NCBI GenBank assembly: GCA_009746045.1
Contig: RPFO01000165.1
Span: forward strand, 5,131,585-5,193,584
Direction of reading: 5' to 3'
DNA length: 62,000 nt
From: Mesostigma viride
Lineage: Eukaryota > Streptophyta > Mesostigmatophyceae > Mesostigmatales > Mesostigmataceae
The position numbers and the translations under genes are program-made. The notes below the pieces were generated by a model. The model saw nothing but the letters and a program-made list of their open reading frames with translations. It was not told where the DNA came from and made no database searches. This document shows, piece by piece, positions 44,040-55,568 of this stretch; the first letter of the stretch is position 1; the number at the start of each line of letters is the position of its first letter.

Positions 44040-44500
44040 AAGCTACCGCCGTCCGTTCACCGAGACCGAGCTGAGCACCGCCGCCAAATGAAGTCCGCTC
44101 TACGCCGCCATAGGACCTGACCAGCTCCCCGCCCCGGTGATTAAACTGATGGCGCTCACGGGGTTCCTGCTTGACGTCTGCGACCGGATCCTGCTTGCCG
44201 CCGCGCCGCCGATTCCTGAGTGGCAGCACAGCTACTGTAGTATTATGCTGTACAAAAACAAAGGTTCCCCTGACGACCCCGCCAACTACCTAAGTGTGCA
44301 TACAGACTGAGAGCGCCACACTCAAGTTGCTCATGCGCATGATCCTCAACCGCCTTCGTTCTGCTCTCGACCATCACCTTGGGGAGAGGCAAATGGGCTT
44401 TCGACCTGGGCGCAACACCGCCATGGCCATCTTCGTCGCGCGCCATCTCTTCGAGGAAATCGCGTTCCTACAACCTGGTAGCTCTACATGGCTAGCCAAC
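44040..44500 (+). pseudogene. LINE reverse transcriptase fragment
   Basis: About 150 codons across a frameshift near 44300. The first part has VIKLMALTGFLLDVC, IPEWQHS and LYKNKGSPDDPANY; the second has LKLLMRMILNRLRSALDHHL and MGFRPGRNTAMAIF. These are the fingers-region motifs of non-LTR RTs (KKGdp..NYR, Rl..l...Q.GFr.gr.t). The palm with catalytic Asp residues is absent. A remnant of another LINE family member. Confidence 0.8.
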
Positions 44501-45638
44501 ACTTCAAAAGCATATCGCAGGTATATGGTGTGAGCATCATTCCAAAACCACGCGGTCCAATTCAAATACACTCTAAAAAGCCATATCCACTGATTGCCAA
44601 AGCAAGGGGAACAACAGACAGTCCACACAGAAAGCATACTTACCATACTGTACATGCTGCGTGCCAGGGCTTCTTACCATTGTTACTTTGCCTTGCTCGC
44701 ATATGATAGGGCTCTCCCATAACGCAGTAGGAGAGAGGCCTAGAAAACAATGATAATCCCTAACTACATGCAGTTATACTCATGCAGTATGCCCCTCAGA
44801 ACACCCGCAATCGCCTTTCTTTCCAGCGCAATCGTTTGCTAAGAAACAAGCTAACGCTTGTGAGCCTCTAAGCACAGCAAAGCCGCTGCTAAGGAAGGCT
44901 GCGTCAATATTCACGTAAAGCCGAGTGCCGCTAGCAAACTCCTTCCAAGAAAACCACACGACAAATCCCTTATGACTTCCTGACAAGCCATGGCTCATGC
45001 CTCGACACGTCCCAGCCATGCAGCGTAAATTAAATCACTGAAAGCTGCCAGGAATTTGGCGATGCGCAGCACGGAACGGCAACATACCTGGTGGTAACTG
45101 CACGGAAGGAGGGCGAAAAGTTGCGTTGACAACCCTTTCAGAGAGCGAAACATTGATAAGGTGACGCTGAGCACACGATCGTACCATATTCGCCATTGTC
45201 CTTCGCCCAGCGGCGCAAGAAAGACCAATCTTCCACGGAAGGATCAGACGCGCGTCCCGCAAGCCTGAGTGTCTTACCGGCCGATAATGACAAAAATCTT
45301 GCCAAAACCTAGCAGGTTTTTTAAAGCTTTAATGATGACATTGTAAACGCATCCTGGACGCTAATTGAAGCTCATAAAACCTTACAATCACCGCCGCTAG
45401 CGTGCATTCTATTTTGTTCCTGGCGACGAAATTTTCAGATTGGAAGCCCATGGCGATAGTCCTCCATAGAATCATCGACATCGCAAAACGCACGAGCTCC
45501 GCTATGAAATAACATCATTAACTCGTGAACTTTAAGATTCGCGCATTGTATCTGCATTCCGCAAGTTATCTTTGTCTAGTTTGCATGAAAGCACATCGCC
45601 ATGGCCGTTTTATGTATTGATAATTAATGTATTGATAA
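44501..45638. other. No gene recognised
   Basis: Mixed-composition sequence with only short frames on either strand. A short direct repeat (AATTAATGTATTGATAATTAAG) ends the stretch near 45618-45642. Nothing assigned. Confidence 0.5.
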
Positions 45639-45843
45639 TTAAGCCGCTTGCAGGCCTTGGTAGACCGAGAGTCTGGCATATTGTGCGCAAGTCCAAGGCG
45701 GCTGCCACCATATAACAGCCCCAGAGACAACAAACGAACAAACAAAAGAGGGTGGGTGGGTGGGGAAAACTGATAAAGCATGCGCCGCCATGTCTTCCTC
45801 AATAAATTGGCTGCATTGCATGCGCACGGTGACGGATGCAAGT

Positions 45844-47514
45844 CCGCTACGCCGTGTTGGTCCGTACGGCAACTCGGGTATGAAAGTACGCCGTATTGTA
45901 CGGTACCGACGCTTTCGACCGCGTACGCCGTACGATTTTCGCTGTTTTTCACTTTGGACTTAGCCGATTTCGGAGGTCGCTTAGGGCGGGGGGGCAGGTG
46001 TCACGCGAGATTGAGGCCCAGGAACCTGTCCGCGGTGCTGAGATAGCAGAAATTGCAGCGAGTGCATAGCTACTCCCTAGTTACTACGCGCGTGACAGTG
46101 CACCTTTTTCCTTTTTGACAGGATTTTTTATTACGTGGGAGAAAAGCTGTAAGGGGACAGCCTGGCAGAATCATAAGCGTGCAGTTCTAGAAGGACGCAA
46201 TTAAAGTAGAAGGACGCGGAAAATGGACGAGGAAAATGGACGATGAAAATGGAGGGTGGTGCGACGGTTCATGCATTGTGCACCAGGCAATCACCTACTA
46301 AGATGCGACCATGGCGCTGCGTAGAGCCCCAAACGACAGAAAAGTAGAGGGGTATCAATACCTCCATGCATCTGATTGACGAGGTGGAAAAGACCGTTCA
46401 TGGGGAAGAGGTGGTAGTCGGCCAGAGGTGGGCGTGCAAGCTGTGCGATTACAAGTTCGACAGGCCTGGCAGCTTTAGCAAGGATCGCGCTGTCGGCCAT
46501 CTCGGCCACATCCCCAACAAGGGAGCCGCGTTTTGCAAGGAGTCCGGGAATGTAGAAGGCCTGATCGGGAGGCTTCAGGCGGCTGAGGCAGCCCCGTTGG
46601 AAAGGAGAGAGCTGAGGGCAGCGCTCGGTGCCCGCGTTGCCAAGGCCCTTCTGCCTGCCGCTGCCCCGGGTGCTGGCCCTTGTGGCTCTGGCAAGGCAGT
46701 GCAGAAGACGATTCCACAGTGCTTTTCCAGGCATATCCTTGGCAGTTGACAGCGTTATCTGGGCATGCCCAGATAACTGCAGTTTGCCATATACTTTTCT
46801 CAGGAATGCCCTGGCAGTTGACGGTGTGTTTTCTGGGCTACTTGCCACTTCGTATTTACTTTTTCAGGCATTTCCTTGGCAGTTTATTGTGTGGTTCATT
46901 CTGCATGGGTTGATTGCCATTTTATTTTTCGAATTTCAGGGATTCATGGCATGCACTTGTTGTCATTGTGCAGCAAAGCTGCCGACTGTAGTGCTATCAC
47001 ATCCACTGCATCAACTAGGCAGAGATCTGGGTGCATTATACCATATTCAATAATGCATTATATTGAGTTGATGGCATTCATGCAAATTTTGCAAAGGCTG
47101 ATGCATTATAATAAAAGGGTATTATAATAAAAGAGACCGGTGTTAAATGGTCAATAATTTGCATGACCACAATAAACACATGTACTTGAAGGATGTATTG
47201 CAATGTAAATCCAAGTGTGGCAGGTGGCAAGTCACTGCCACTATATGTTCATTAATGAATAGCATAGAATAATTATATAGTAGTAACATTTGTTGGATGC
47301 AGGGTCACACATCCTTGGAATACCCCGTACTTTTCAGCATTCACCTCAAAAATACCCCGTACTTCTTAACTACAACTTGAAAAATACCCGTACTGCCGTA
47401 CTGCGTATTTTTTCCCGTATTTTTTACCCCTCCTGAAAATACCCGTACTTTTGCAGTACGCGCGGGTTTTACCGAATACCCCGTACTGCCGTACAGACCA
47501 ACACGGCCGCTACG
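45844..47514 (+). mobile_element. hAT-1, nested in the long repeat
   Basis: The element 45852-47506 (1655 bp) begins CCGTGTTGGTCCGTACGGCA and ends with the inverted form (TGCCGTACAGACCAACACGG). CCGCTACG is duplicated on both sides (45844-45851, 47507-47514): an 8-bp duplication, the hAT signature. Inside is a BED zinc-finger frame. Internal repeats with GCAGTTGAC follow it. Confidence 0.92.
46366..46749 (+). pseudogene. hAT transposase N-terminal fragment with BED zinc finger
   Basis: A 127-codon frame has WACKLCDYKFDRPGSFS, then HLGHIPNKG and a Cys (AAFCKES): the C-x2-C...H...C order of BED-type fingers at the start of hAT transposases. It ends just after QKTIPQCFS; the following transposase domain seen in the related copy (57517-57689) is missing here, replaced by repeats. 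Confidence 0.75.
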
Positions 47515-47912
47515 GTGTTGGCGCGGCGCCTAGGTGCCACTGACCAGTTGTACTACAAAGAACCCATTTGTACTGATTCTTTCGACATTGTACTACGTTT
47601 AGTCACTGTCTACTTCAACCCAGGTGGTCATACCACCTCCCTGGCAGGTTGTCCTACACCTGAACAAATCTTCACTAGCCTGAGCTAGTTTGAACTAGTT
47701 TGAACTAGTTTGAAGTAGATTGTACTACCCTGTAGTACCAATGAAGTACTTTGAACTACATCCAATTACTTGGAAGCAGTCTAGAGGTCATTTGCAGGGA
47801 CTTTCACCCTTTCCAGGAGCATTTCTCGCAGATCATCCATGAGGCAGCGGCACCGACTCGCACTCCGCTCCCCTAGTCGCAAATCAGGGAATCCAGATCG
47901 TAAGATCAACCA

Positions 47913-48649
47913 GGTGGACCGGCAGTGCAGCAGCAGGCTATTACTGCGAGCCCCTGCACCGTCGCCCAAAGTCATTCTCAACTCTGCCCGCGTCTACAAC
48001 CGCCGGCTTACCGCCGTAGCGGAGGCGACAGACACGGGGGACGCAGAGCCCGCGCCATACGGGCCGGGCGGTAAATACGAAATTATTGACCCGGAGAGGC
48101 TGGCACTGCCAAAAGGAGGAGCTGCAGGTAGTGTCAAGCTGCTGGACTGCCGGCCATATGCATGGCAAAGGGCGTATGAGGACATAAACAACATTCTACA
48201 AACTACAAAGATGCGACGCGGAGGCGGGGGCGTGGATGCGGCGAGGCCGGGTGTCTCATGGTTGTGCAAGCGATGCGGCGTACGCACGAGTGAGCATCAG
48301 GCTGGCGGAGACGCGGATGAACGAGTACAGTGAGGAGGCGCCACCTGTGGTGAACGGCTGTTTTGCCGTCCCCAAGAAAGACCCCAGGGTTGTGGAGCCC
48401 AGCGAACGACGGCAGCGGTTTATAGGGAATATGGTGCCGTGCAACCGGTGCTTCCTCAAGCCGACTACCTGTTACCTGCCTAACTTGGGCGAGGTCGCTG
48501 AGCTGAGTGTGGGGGGCGCCATGCTATTCGGGCAAGACAGACCTTGACACCTTCTATTACCGGTTCGAGGTACCTGAGAGCTGGCGCCCCTATTTCTCGC
48601 TGCCCCCCGTATGGTCCGATGAGGTCGGCCAGCTGGGACGACGGCGGAA
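47913..48649 (+). pseudogene. Reverse transcriptase fragment inside inverted repeats (unit 1)
   Basis: The 737 bp between the inverted long repeats hold a retroelement RT N-terminal part. The first frame has RVYNRRLTAVAEATDTGD and similar; after a shift near 48230-48300 it reads NGCFAVPKKDP, RFIGNMVPCNRCFLKP and YLPNLGEVAEL. A second shift near 48530 leads to KTDLDTFYYRFEVPESWRPY (RT motif A, Asp in TDLD). This style of RT is typical of tyrosine-recombinase and related retroelements in algae. It stops exactly at the right-hand repeat. Confidence 0.75.
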
Positions 48650-49132
48650 TGGTTGATCTTACGATCTGGATTCCCTGATTTGCGACTAAGGGGAGCGGAG
48701 TGCGAGTCGGTGCCGCTGCCTCATGGCTGATCTGCGAGAAATGCTCCTGGAAAGGGTGAAAGTCCCTGCAAATGACCTCTGGACTGCTTCCAAGTACTTG
48801 GATGTAGTTCAAAGTACTTCATTGGTACTACAGGGTAGTATAATCTACTTCAAACTAGTTCAAACTAGCTCAGGCTAGTGAAGATTCGTTCAGATGTAGC
48901 ACAACCTGCCAGGGAGGTGGTATGACCACCTGGGTTGAAGTAGACAGTGACTAAGCGTAAGTAGTACAATGTCGAAAGAATCAGTACAAATGGGTTCCTT
49001 GTTGTAGTACAACTGTTCAGTGGCATCTGGGCGCCGCGCCAGCACTGTACCGGACTTGCATCCGTCACCGTGCGCATGCAATGCAGCCAATTTATTGAGG
49101 TAGACATGGCGGCGCATGCTTTATCAGTTTTC
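48650..49132 (-). repeat. Long repeat, inverted right copy of unit 1
   Basis: Begins TGGTTGATCTTACGATCTGG and ends CGCATGCTTTATCAGTTTTC, the reverse complement of the left copy without its outer 120-bp part. Confidence 0.92.
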
Positions 49133-49161
49133 GTTTATTGCAAAATTACAGTTTTCTTTGC

Positions 49162-50495
49162 CGTTTCTTCAGTGATGCGCCATACGCCGTATTATACGCC
49201 GTATTTAGCGTATTATGCGCGATACGCAAGCGGCGCGTACGAAAATGGGGTACTTTTATACGCAACGCGTATTTTTGCGCATTTTTGCGTATTTTCGCGT
49301 ATTTTTGGCGTGTTTTTGGCTTACGTGGTGGGTTTTGGCATCATTTTACAGCCCGCTTTGCTTGCCTAGACTGCGGCGCGCCGACCTGTAGTAGGAACAA
49401 ACAATTGTGTGATGAGCTAGCTAGTGTATAATGCACTAAAGCTAAAAGCGCGTTCATTGTGACTTGTGAAGGCGGGAATGTGAAGGCGGGAAGGCTGAAG
49501 ATTCATCATCAAGAAGGTGATAAGGTGTGCCAGCAACGTCGTGGTCGTCTGGCACCTATATCGTAGCATATCGACATCCAGGCATGGCTGACACGAATGA
49601 GTCAATGGAACACGATGATGATGTGCGGCCCGATGAAGAAGAGGCCACATCCGAAACTGTCTGGACATACATTAGCAAAGAGCGCATCCTCAAGAATGGG
49701 CAGCAGACAAATAACTACTACATGGATGATGGAGTACTCCGTTACAGGCTGCTGGTCGAGCAGGCGGAGAAGGAAAGCAATACCAGGAAGAGGAAGGCGA
49801 CTAGTGACGCCAAGAAGCAGGCTGATGTGCGGGCGGCACTTAAAGACATGCTTGCAGACGTTGTAGAAACCGACGCCTCTAACTGGGTGTCCGCTCATGC
49901 CAGCAACACCTCGGGGCGCGCTGCTGGGGCGGCTGGGCCAAGCGGATCATCAAAGGTCCAATCCACCGACGGTAATTTGCCCGCACCTTATGGGCTCAGC
50001 AAAGAGCAACTGGACGAGGAGATGTGCAAGGCATTCATTTGCGCCTTTCAATGCCATCGACGCCCTTCAATGTCATCGACACCTCGGGGCAATGTATAGT
50101 GCATTCATATCTTGAGTTCTACAAATTTATTATCCTTTCCAGTGAGTTGTGAATTGATACGTACTGGTATTGATACTGAGTTGCATGTTGTCTCGATTTT
50201 GAAGAGAAACTATCAAGTTAGACCGTTAGAAACTATGCTTGTATTTCTAGGTAGTGATGACAATGCCAAGGTCATGCTATATATGTCATGTATAGCCAAA
50301 AGGTATGGCAAAAACACCAGCAGACCATGCTTGGTTGCTCAGAATGTTGAAAACCCCTCAAAACCATGCCAAAAAAGGGGTTTTCAACAGTTAGCGTACG
50401 ATTAGCGTATAATACATTATACACCGCGTATTATACATTATACACCTGGGGCCGCGTACGACGCGTATCGCGTATGGCCCATCACTGCGTTTCTT
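49162..50495 (+). mobile_element. hAT-3, CAGTGATG-ended element
   Basis: The element 49170-50487 (1318 bp) starts CAGTGATGCGCCATACGC and ends GCGTATGGCCCATCACTG; CGTTTCTT is duplicated (49162-49169, 50488-50495). The 8-bp duplication and CAGNG-type ends indicate hAT. Both ends are rich in GCGTAT/ATACGC motifs. It is a different family from hAT-1 and hAT-2. Confidence 0.9.
49584..50099 (+). CDS. Hypothetical protein carried by hAT-3
   Basis: An open frame from ATG 49584 (MADTNESMEHDDD) to TAG 50097-50099; an upstream in-frame ATG or alternative start is also present near 49527. The product is acidic then basic (TWTYISKERILKNG-like region, RKRKATSDAKKQ), about 170 residues. There is no zinc finger or transposase motif that I recognise. 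It could be a captured host piece or a degenerate transposase start. Confidence 0.45.
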   Translation: MADTNESMEHDDDVRPDEEEATSETVWTYISKERILKNGQQTNNYYMDDGVLRYRLLVEQAEKESNTRKRKATSDAKKQADVRAALKDMLADVVETDASNWVSAHASNTSGRAAGAAGPSGSSKVQSTDGNLPAPYGLSKEQLDEEMCKAFICAFQCHRRPSMSSTPRGNV

Positions 50496-50655
50496 GGTCA
50501 AAATCACTCGTTCTTTTTGCGCTCATTAACCAGCTCGATAGTTTCCACATCATATGAAGTGATTCCGCAGCAAAAAAATGGGGTCGAATGAGCCCATTCC
50601 GAGAGGTTTCACGCAAATTGCACGAAATCTTTATTTTGCAGCAAATAAGGATAGC

Positions 50656-52797
50656 ACTTATGACACTTGAGCTCCCAAGAAAACCAGCATTTGATTGAAA
50701 ACAATGAGTAGAGCCCCTGCCAAAGGCAGGTTTAAGTAGTCATCTCGTCTCCCTCGCATGCAGGAGCAAGAGCCCCCCAAGGGTGGGATGGGTGGGAAGA
50801 AACAATTACGGGTCACAACCCGCCGACCATGCTTATCAAGCCTACCGTCAAAATGGAAAACGGCAAAACCAGAAATATCCTAACGCTGACAATTTAATAA
50901 TTCAGCCAGCCAGCTCATCTGTCACACGTCTGAGCTGTCAGGCCATGTGTACTCTTCGAATGCAACCCTGAACACACTACCCAACCAAGCAGCACACCAA
51001 TCAATTGGTGAGTGCTGGTTACATCAGATTTTATTACAGCTTTTTGACGCAACTTCCGTCAGCATTCCACACATGGCCGGCCGTTCAAACAAACGGCGCC
51101 TGACTTACAAAAGGCAAAGCTAGTTGCCAGTAGGATTCCCCGGTAAACAACAAGCCGTCCCCATTCGTCTAACAAGCCTCTCTGCATGTACAGCCACAAG
51201 GTTGTGGCGGCCCTTTCTTTCCCGCATTCTGTTTAATAAACTATTTTCAGAGAAATCCGATTATGACACTTGAGCTCCCAAGAAAACCAGCATTTGATTG
51301 AAAACAATGAGTAGAGCCCCTGCCAAAGGCAGGTTTAAGTAGTCATCTCGTCTCCCTCGCATGCAGGAGCAAGAGCCCCCCGATCCACCCCAGTCCCTGG
51401 CGCCATTGCCCTCCTCCCCCGCACTGTCGCCGTTCAGGAAACAAAACTTGATAGGATCACTGTTGCCCCAATAACAGTGAACAAAGAAAAGAAGAAGAAT
51501 CCCCCCCCCTCTTCCAGGCAGCCTCGAGGGTAGCCGCTTCCATAAAAAGACCACAAAGTGGGGCGTGTCGCAACATCTCCTTCATGGCGACTCAGCCCGC
51601 ACAAGGCTATAATAACCCCCTAAGGGGCCCGACGATAAAAGGTTAGCGAATCCGCGGAGCCGCCTCAGCAAAATATTATTCCAGATAAAAACCCAGAAAA
51701 TTCGCATTCCGACGCCACCAGGGTTTGAACCGCTACCTGCCGGGTGCTGAGCAGGGAGAGACGACAAGGCCAGGCACTGCCACTGCCAGCCGAGACGCCT
51801 TTCCGATACTCGGTTCCTTTTGTGGGAATTTTGCAAATATATTTTCTTCCGGAACGCAAGAAATTAGCCGGCCGCGCGTCACCCTTATATCCCTCGCTGG
51901 CCCATAACAAAAAAGGGCCGCGCACCAAGCCGAAGGCAGCGCCATGCAGCGCCCTAGGCTGTGGGCCGCTGACTGACTACCAGCGCAGTCTCATGGAATC
52001 CAAATTAATCTATTGACCTTCGCACAGTTTCCGCATTAGCTGCGGACTTCTTAGTCGACATGATTGGCTCCGCTGCTGGAATTACCAGCAGCCGGGGCGG
52101 GGCGCCCAGCCCACTTTCTATGACCACCGAGACGCTGCCCAGCAAGGTGCCAACCAGAACCACTTGGCACATTGGTAACGCGAAATTTCCGTTCCGTTCA
52201 AACCGCCCCTACCTGCCGTGAAGTCGCAAAGCCCGCGACTTCATAGCAGGCAAGGACGGGGTCTTTGCCTAATTTTCTTTAGCCCCGCCGCCATAGCAGC
52301 GAGGCCGCTCATACTGCTTCAGTGAGCACATTCAAAGAAACAATTACGGGTCACAACCCGCCGACCATGCTTATCAAGCCTACCGTCAAAATGGAAAACG
52401 GCAAAACCAGAAATATCCTAACGCTGACAATTTAATAATTCAGCCAGCCAGCTCATCTGTCACACCTCTGAGCTGTCAGGCCATGTGTACTCTTCGAATG
52501 CAACCCTGAACACACTACCCAACCAAGCAGCACACCAATCAATTGGTGAGTGCTGGTTACATCAGATTTTATTACAGCTTTTTGACGCAACTTCCGTCAG
52601 CATTCCACACATGGCCGGCCGTTCAAACAAACGGCGCCTGACTTACAAAAGGTAAAGCTAGTTGCCAGTAGGATTCCCCGGTAAACAACAAGCCGTCCCC
52701 ATTCGTCTAACAAGCCTCTCTGCATGTACAGCCACAAGGTTGTGGCGGCCCTTTCTTTCCCGCATTCTGTTTAATAAACTATTTTCAGAGAAATCCG
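50656..52797 (+). repeat. Tandem duplicated element (X-Y)(X-Z-Y)
   Basis: Block X (120 bp, ATGACACTTGAGCTCCCAAG onward) is at about 50659-50778 and 51263-51382. Block Y (about 465 bp, AGAAACAATTACGGGTCAC to GAGAAATCCGATT) is at about 50797-51262 and 52334-52799. Y1 runs directly into X2. In the first unit only about 18 bp separate X and Y; in the second about 950 bp (Z) do. This is a head-to-tail dimer whose first unit has lost its middle. No coding sequence was recognised. Confidence 0.85.
51383..52333. other. Middle segment (Z) of the duplicated element
   Basis: No protein was recognised. It contains a GGTTCAAACCC box on the minus strand (51720-51733), like a pol III B box, without a convincing A box or tRNA fold, and several short inverted repeats (CTGCTGGAATTACCAGCAG near 52073). 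Confidence 0.4.
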
Positions 52798-53463
52798 ATT
52801 TGTTGGCCACTTTGATAGTGCCAGGGTTCCCTCGGTCCTGCCTACAAGGCAAGACTTGCAACTTCTTCAAAAAGTCCCTTAGACTCATTAGGACGGTATT
52901 TGGCAAGTGTGGGATATGAAATAGAAGCTAGCAGCGAGCGAGCACAACTGGGAAAGAATGTGATTCTTTCGACATTGTACTACGTTTAGTCACTGTCTAC
53001 TTCAACCCAGGTGGTCATACCACCTCCTAGGCAGGTTTTGCTACACCTGAACGAATCTGTACTAGCCAGAGCTAGTTTGAACTAGTTTGAAGTAGATTGT
53101 ACTACAGGCATTCACGCCTTAAGTTGGGTTCGAGGGTTTCTTGGGGTCAACCCAACTTAAGGCGTGAACCCGTTAAGTTACCATAACTTGCGACCCCCAG
53201 CCCTGCTTAAGGACTTAAGGGTGTCTTTTGATAGCTCTCGTCAAGGCCGATCGAACTGCACTAAAGAATTCACCATCAAGGTCGTATTTCGGGTCGTAAC
53301 TTGGATGCAAGTCCTCAAACCGGCTGTGGGCAGGTGAAGCACCCCACCGTGCTAGCCAAAACTTCGTGTGCTGCATAGGGCATGTGCGTTCTATGCGCGG
53401 TAATCGTGGCTATACCCTCTAGCCTCGTCTTCCCTAGAACCGACGCAAACAGCAATCCCGTCC

Positions 53464-53760
53464 ATGGCCACTATCACCAGGACTGGTCTAATAACGGTGA
53501 ACGGTTTGCACGTGAATGCCAACAACGTTGCTGATCCCGGCGAAATATGTCGCCATGTTAGAGAGCGCAGCAACCCTTACGACAAGAAGGCCATAGCTGT
53601 TCAAAAGGCTGACCACAGCCATATTGGCCGGGTGGCCAAACGGCAGGCCGCTGCCTTGAGCCCGTTCATAGACAATGGCATCATGAAAGTTGTTGAGGTT
53701 GTCGCTACACACGACCATGAGGGCTATCGGTACCAAATGTTCAGATTTACTTTCATCATC
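53464..53760 (+). CDS. HIRAN-domain protein inside the pogo-like element
   Basis: From ATG 53464: TRTGLITVNGLHVNANNV, then EICRHVRERSNPYDKKAIAV, HIGRVAKRQAAALSPFID and NGIMKVVEVV. The NPYDxxAIxV core and IGxxxxxxAxxLxPxxD pattern match HIRAN, the domain that binds DNA 3' ends in HLTF/Rad5 and also occurs alone in transposon-linked proteins. The domain fills the frame; the last 16 codons (to 53808) run antisense into the HTH remnant and look adventitious. The usual helicase partner is absent. Confidence 0.75.
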
Positions 53761-54023
53761 ACGGATGCCTTAGACCTGCCCTTTTCTAGGAGTTGGATGA
53801 TGTCATAGCGTTGCTGGTTCGACAGCTTGCCCTTGCCACCTGCCTTCTCGCCTGTGGTGTCTCGTTTCTGCTTTTTGCTGGACGCTGCCCCGCTGCCCGA
53901 AAACAGTGCGTTCCATTGATTTGGCCTTATCAGTTTTGTCGGCCATTGTGTCGCATTTATGATGGGTTCTAATGTGACGAACGCGTTTGAACAGCAAGCC
54001 GTTTGCCCATGTATATAATACAA
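53755..54023 (-). pseudogene. Pogo-type transposase N-terminal remnant (HTH)
   Basis: A minus-strand frame has KGKLSNQQRYDIIQLLEKGR then SKAS, the psq/CENP-B-type helix-turn-helix that begins pogo-family transposases, preceded by a basic and Gly-rich leader. The frame is cut after SKAS and runs antisense into the HIRAN gene; the DDE catalytic domain is missing. Confidence 0.6.
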
Positions 54024-54508
54024 TGATGACTGATTTCAGCGCCCAACTAACCAAGATCTGCAGTGAATTTTATAGATGCTTAGTGTTGGAAGGCGCGGAA
54101 ACCCTGTCGGACCACCGGCGCGGGAAAAAACTCAAAACCCTCAAGTCGCGGCAGTAAAAAATCAGTGCCACACCGCGCTAGAAGCCCCTTCACGCCTTAA
54201 GTTGGGTTTTTACTAGTACAGCCATCAGCCTTAAGTTGGGTTCGCCATGCAGCCAACTGCGACCAAACTTAAGGCGTGAGCCCAACTTAAGCCAACCCAA
54301 CTTAAGGCGTGAATGCCTGTACCCTGTAGTACCAATGAAGTACTTTGAACTACATCCAAGTACTTGAAAGCAGTCCAGAGGTCATTTGCAGGGATTTTCA
54401 CCCTTTCCATGAGCATTTCTTGCAGATCAGCCATGAGGCAGCGGCACCGACTCGCACTCCGCTCCCCTTCGTCGCAAATCAGGGAATCCAGATCGTAAGA
54501 TCAACCAT

Positions 54509-55507
54509 TCCTTGGAGCACAAACTGCCAGAGGGATTCCTGGCCGAAATGGGGGCCGAGGGGGGCTTCGTAGGCTCTGAGGAGGCCGAAGATATGCTGGG
54601 GGACATGTCTGGGGCCTCTGGAGATGAGCAGAATGATGGGGCGCCTCAAGCTGCGAATTTTTCCTATGATTTGGCAAAAATTGCGGCAACCATGGGCAAC
54701 ATGAGCATAGAAGCCCTAGGATCGGCTCAGGAGACTGGCACAGGTCTCCCAAGGGGTGGGGAGACTGTTGGCAGAGGTGCCACGCCATTTGCTGGGCGAG
54801 GGAAGGTGGTGGGAGGCACCCCCCGGCCTGGTGGCTGGAGGGGCCAAGGGAAAGGGGGTAGGGGGCACGGCCCCAACTGTGGGGGGGGCGCAGCGGTGGC
54901 AAGGGAGGGGCTGCGGGGGCCCACCTGTTGGCCATGGACCCCTCCATGATGGCCATGCAGCATGGGCGCCGTCATGGGTGGACTGGGGGTGATGGGTGCG
55001 GGGGGGGTGGGGGTGGGCCCTGCCGGCTTGCAGGGAGGAGGGCACCCCGCATTGGGCCCTGCACTGCGAGTGCCGGGTGGGCACTCCCCTCAAACCCACC
55101 CCGGGATAGCCCCACTGTGGGCTGGTGGCCCACACGCCACGGGGGTAGCCCCTCCATGGGGTTACACCACTGGGGCAGGAGAACGAGCAGTGCCAGGGGG
55201 CGGTTACTGGGCACTGCCTGCCCCCCCCCTGGGGTACTGGGGAGCCGGGTGGCCGAGGGCTGGAGGCCCAGGCACTGGGGAAGAGCCCCGGGGCGGCCAG
55301 GGGGGATGGGTGACGGCCCCCGCGTCCGTGGCGGGGGACGAGGAGCCTGCAGAGGGGTATCCCTTGCACAGCTCACACCCAGCGGCCCAACAAGGGGCGC
55401 GGGGGGGTGGGACAATCCTGCCCGGCGCCAAACCAGTGGCCCCAGCACCGGCGTGAGCCAAGACGGCCAAGTGTCCCAAGTGCCGCCATCGCACGTGCCG
55501 TTGCAGT

Positions 55508-55568
<61 letters not shown>

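Larger units (their letters stand above)
45639..47912 (+). repeat. Long repeat, left copy of unit 1 (split by hAT-1)
   Basis: Runs 45639-45851 and, after the hAT insertion, 47507-47912. Markers in order: GCCGCTTGCAGGCCTTGG, the GGGTGGGTGGGTGGGG run, GAAAACTGATAAAGCATGCG, GCATGCGCACGGTGACGGA, ACTTCAACCCAGGTGGTC, and the inner end GTAAGATCAACCA. The same markers in reverse are at 48650-49132. Confidence 0.9.
53103..54321 (+). mobile_element. Pogo/Tigger-like element carrying a HIRAN domain
   Basis: The element 53105-54319 (1215 bp) starts CAGGCATTCACGCCTTAAGT and ends with the exact inverse over at least 26 bp; TA is duplicated (53103-53104, 54320-54321). TIRs starting CAGG with TA duplication fit Tc1/mariner-pogo (Tigger) elements, and a psq-type HTH remnant is inside. 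Extra ACTTAAGGCGTGA copies sit near both ends. The transposase is truncated, so it is non-autonomous. Confidence 0.85.
52962..54508 (+). repeat. Long repeat, left copy of unit 2 (split by pogo-like element)
   Basis: Runs 52962-53104 and 54320-54508, starting at TGATTCTTTCGACATTG, so about 120 bp or more of its outer part is missing. Inner end GATCAACCAT at 54508. Confidence 0.9.

Noticed and set aside
51715-51740. Possible tRNA or tRNA-derived SINE (GGTTCAAACCC on the minus strand)
   Set aside because: The T-stem does not pair, no A box or acceptor pairing is visible, and nothing supports a cloverleaf.
52050-52110. Resemblance to conserved 18S rRNA (GGAATTACC, GCAGCC)
   Set aside because: Only short words match; the surrounding universal segments of 18S rRNA are absent.
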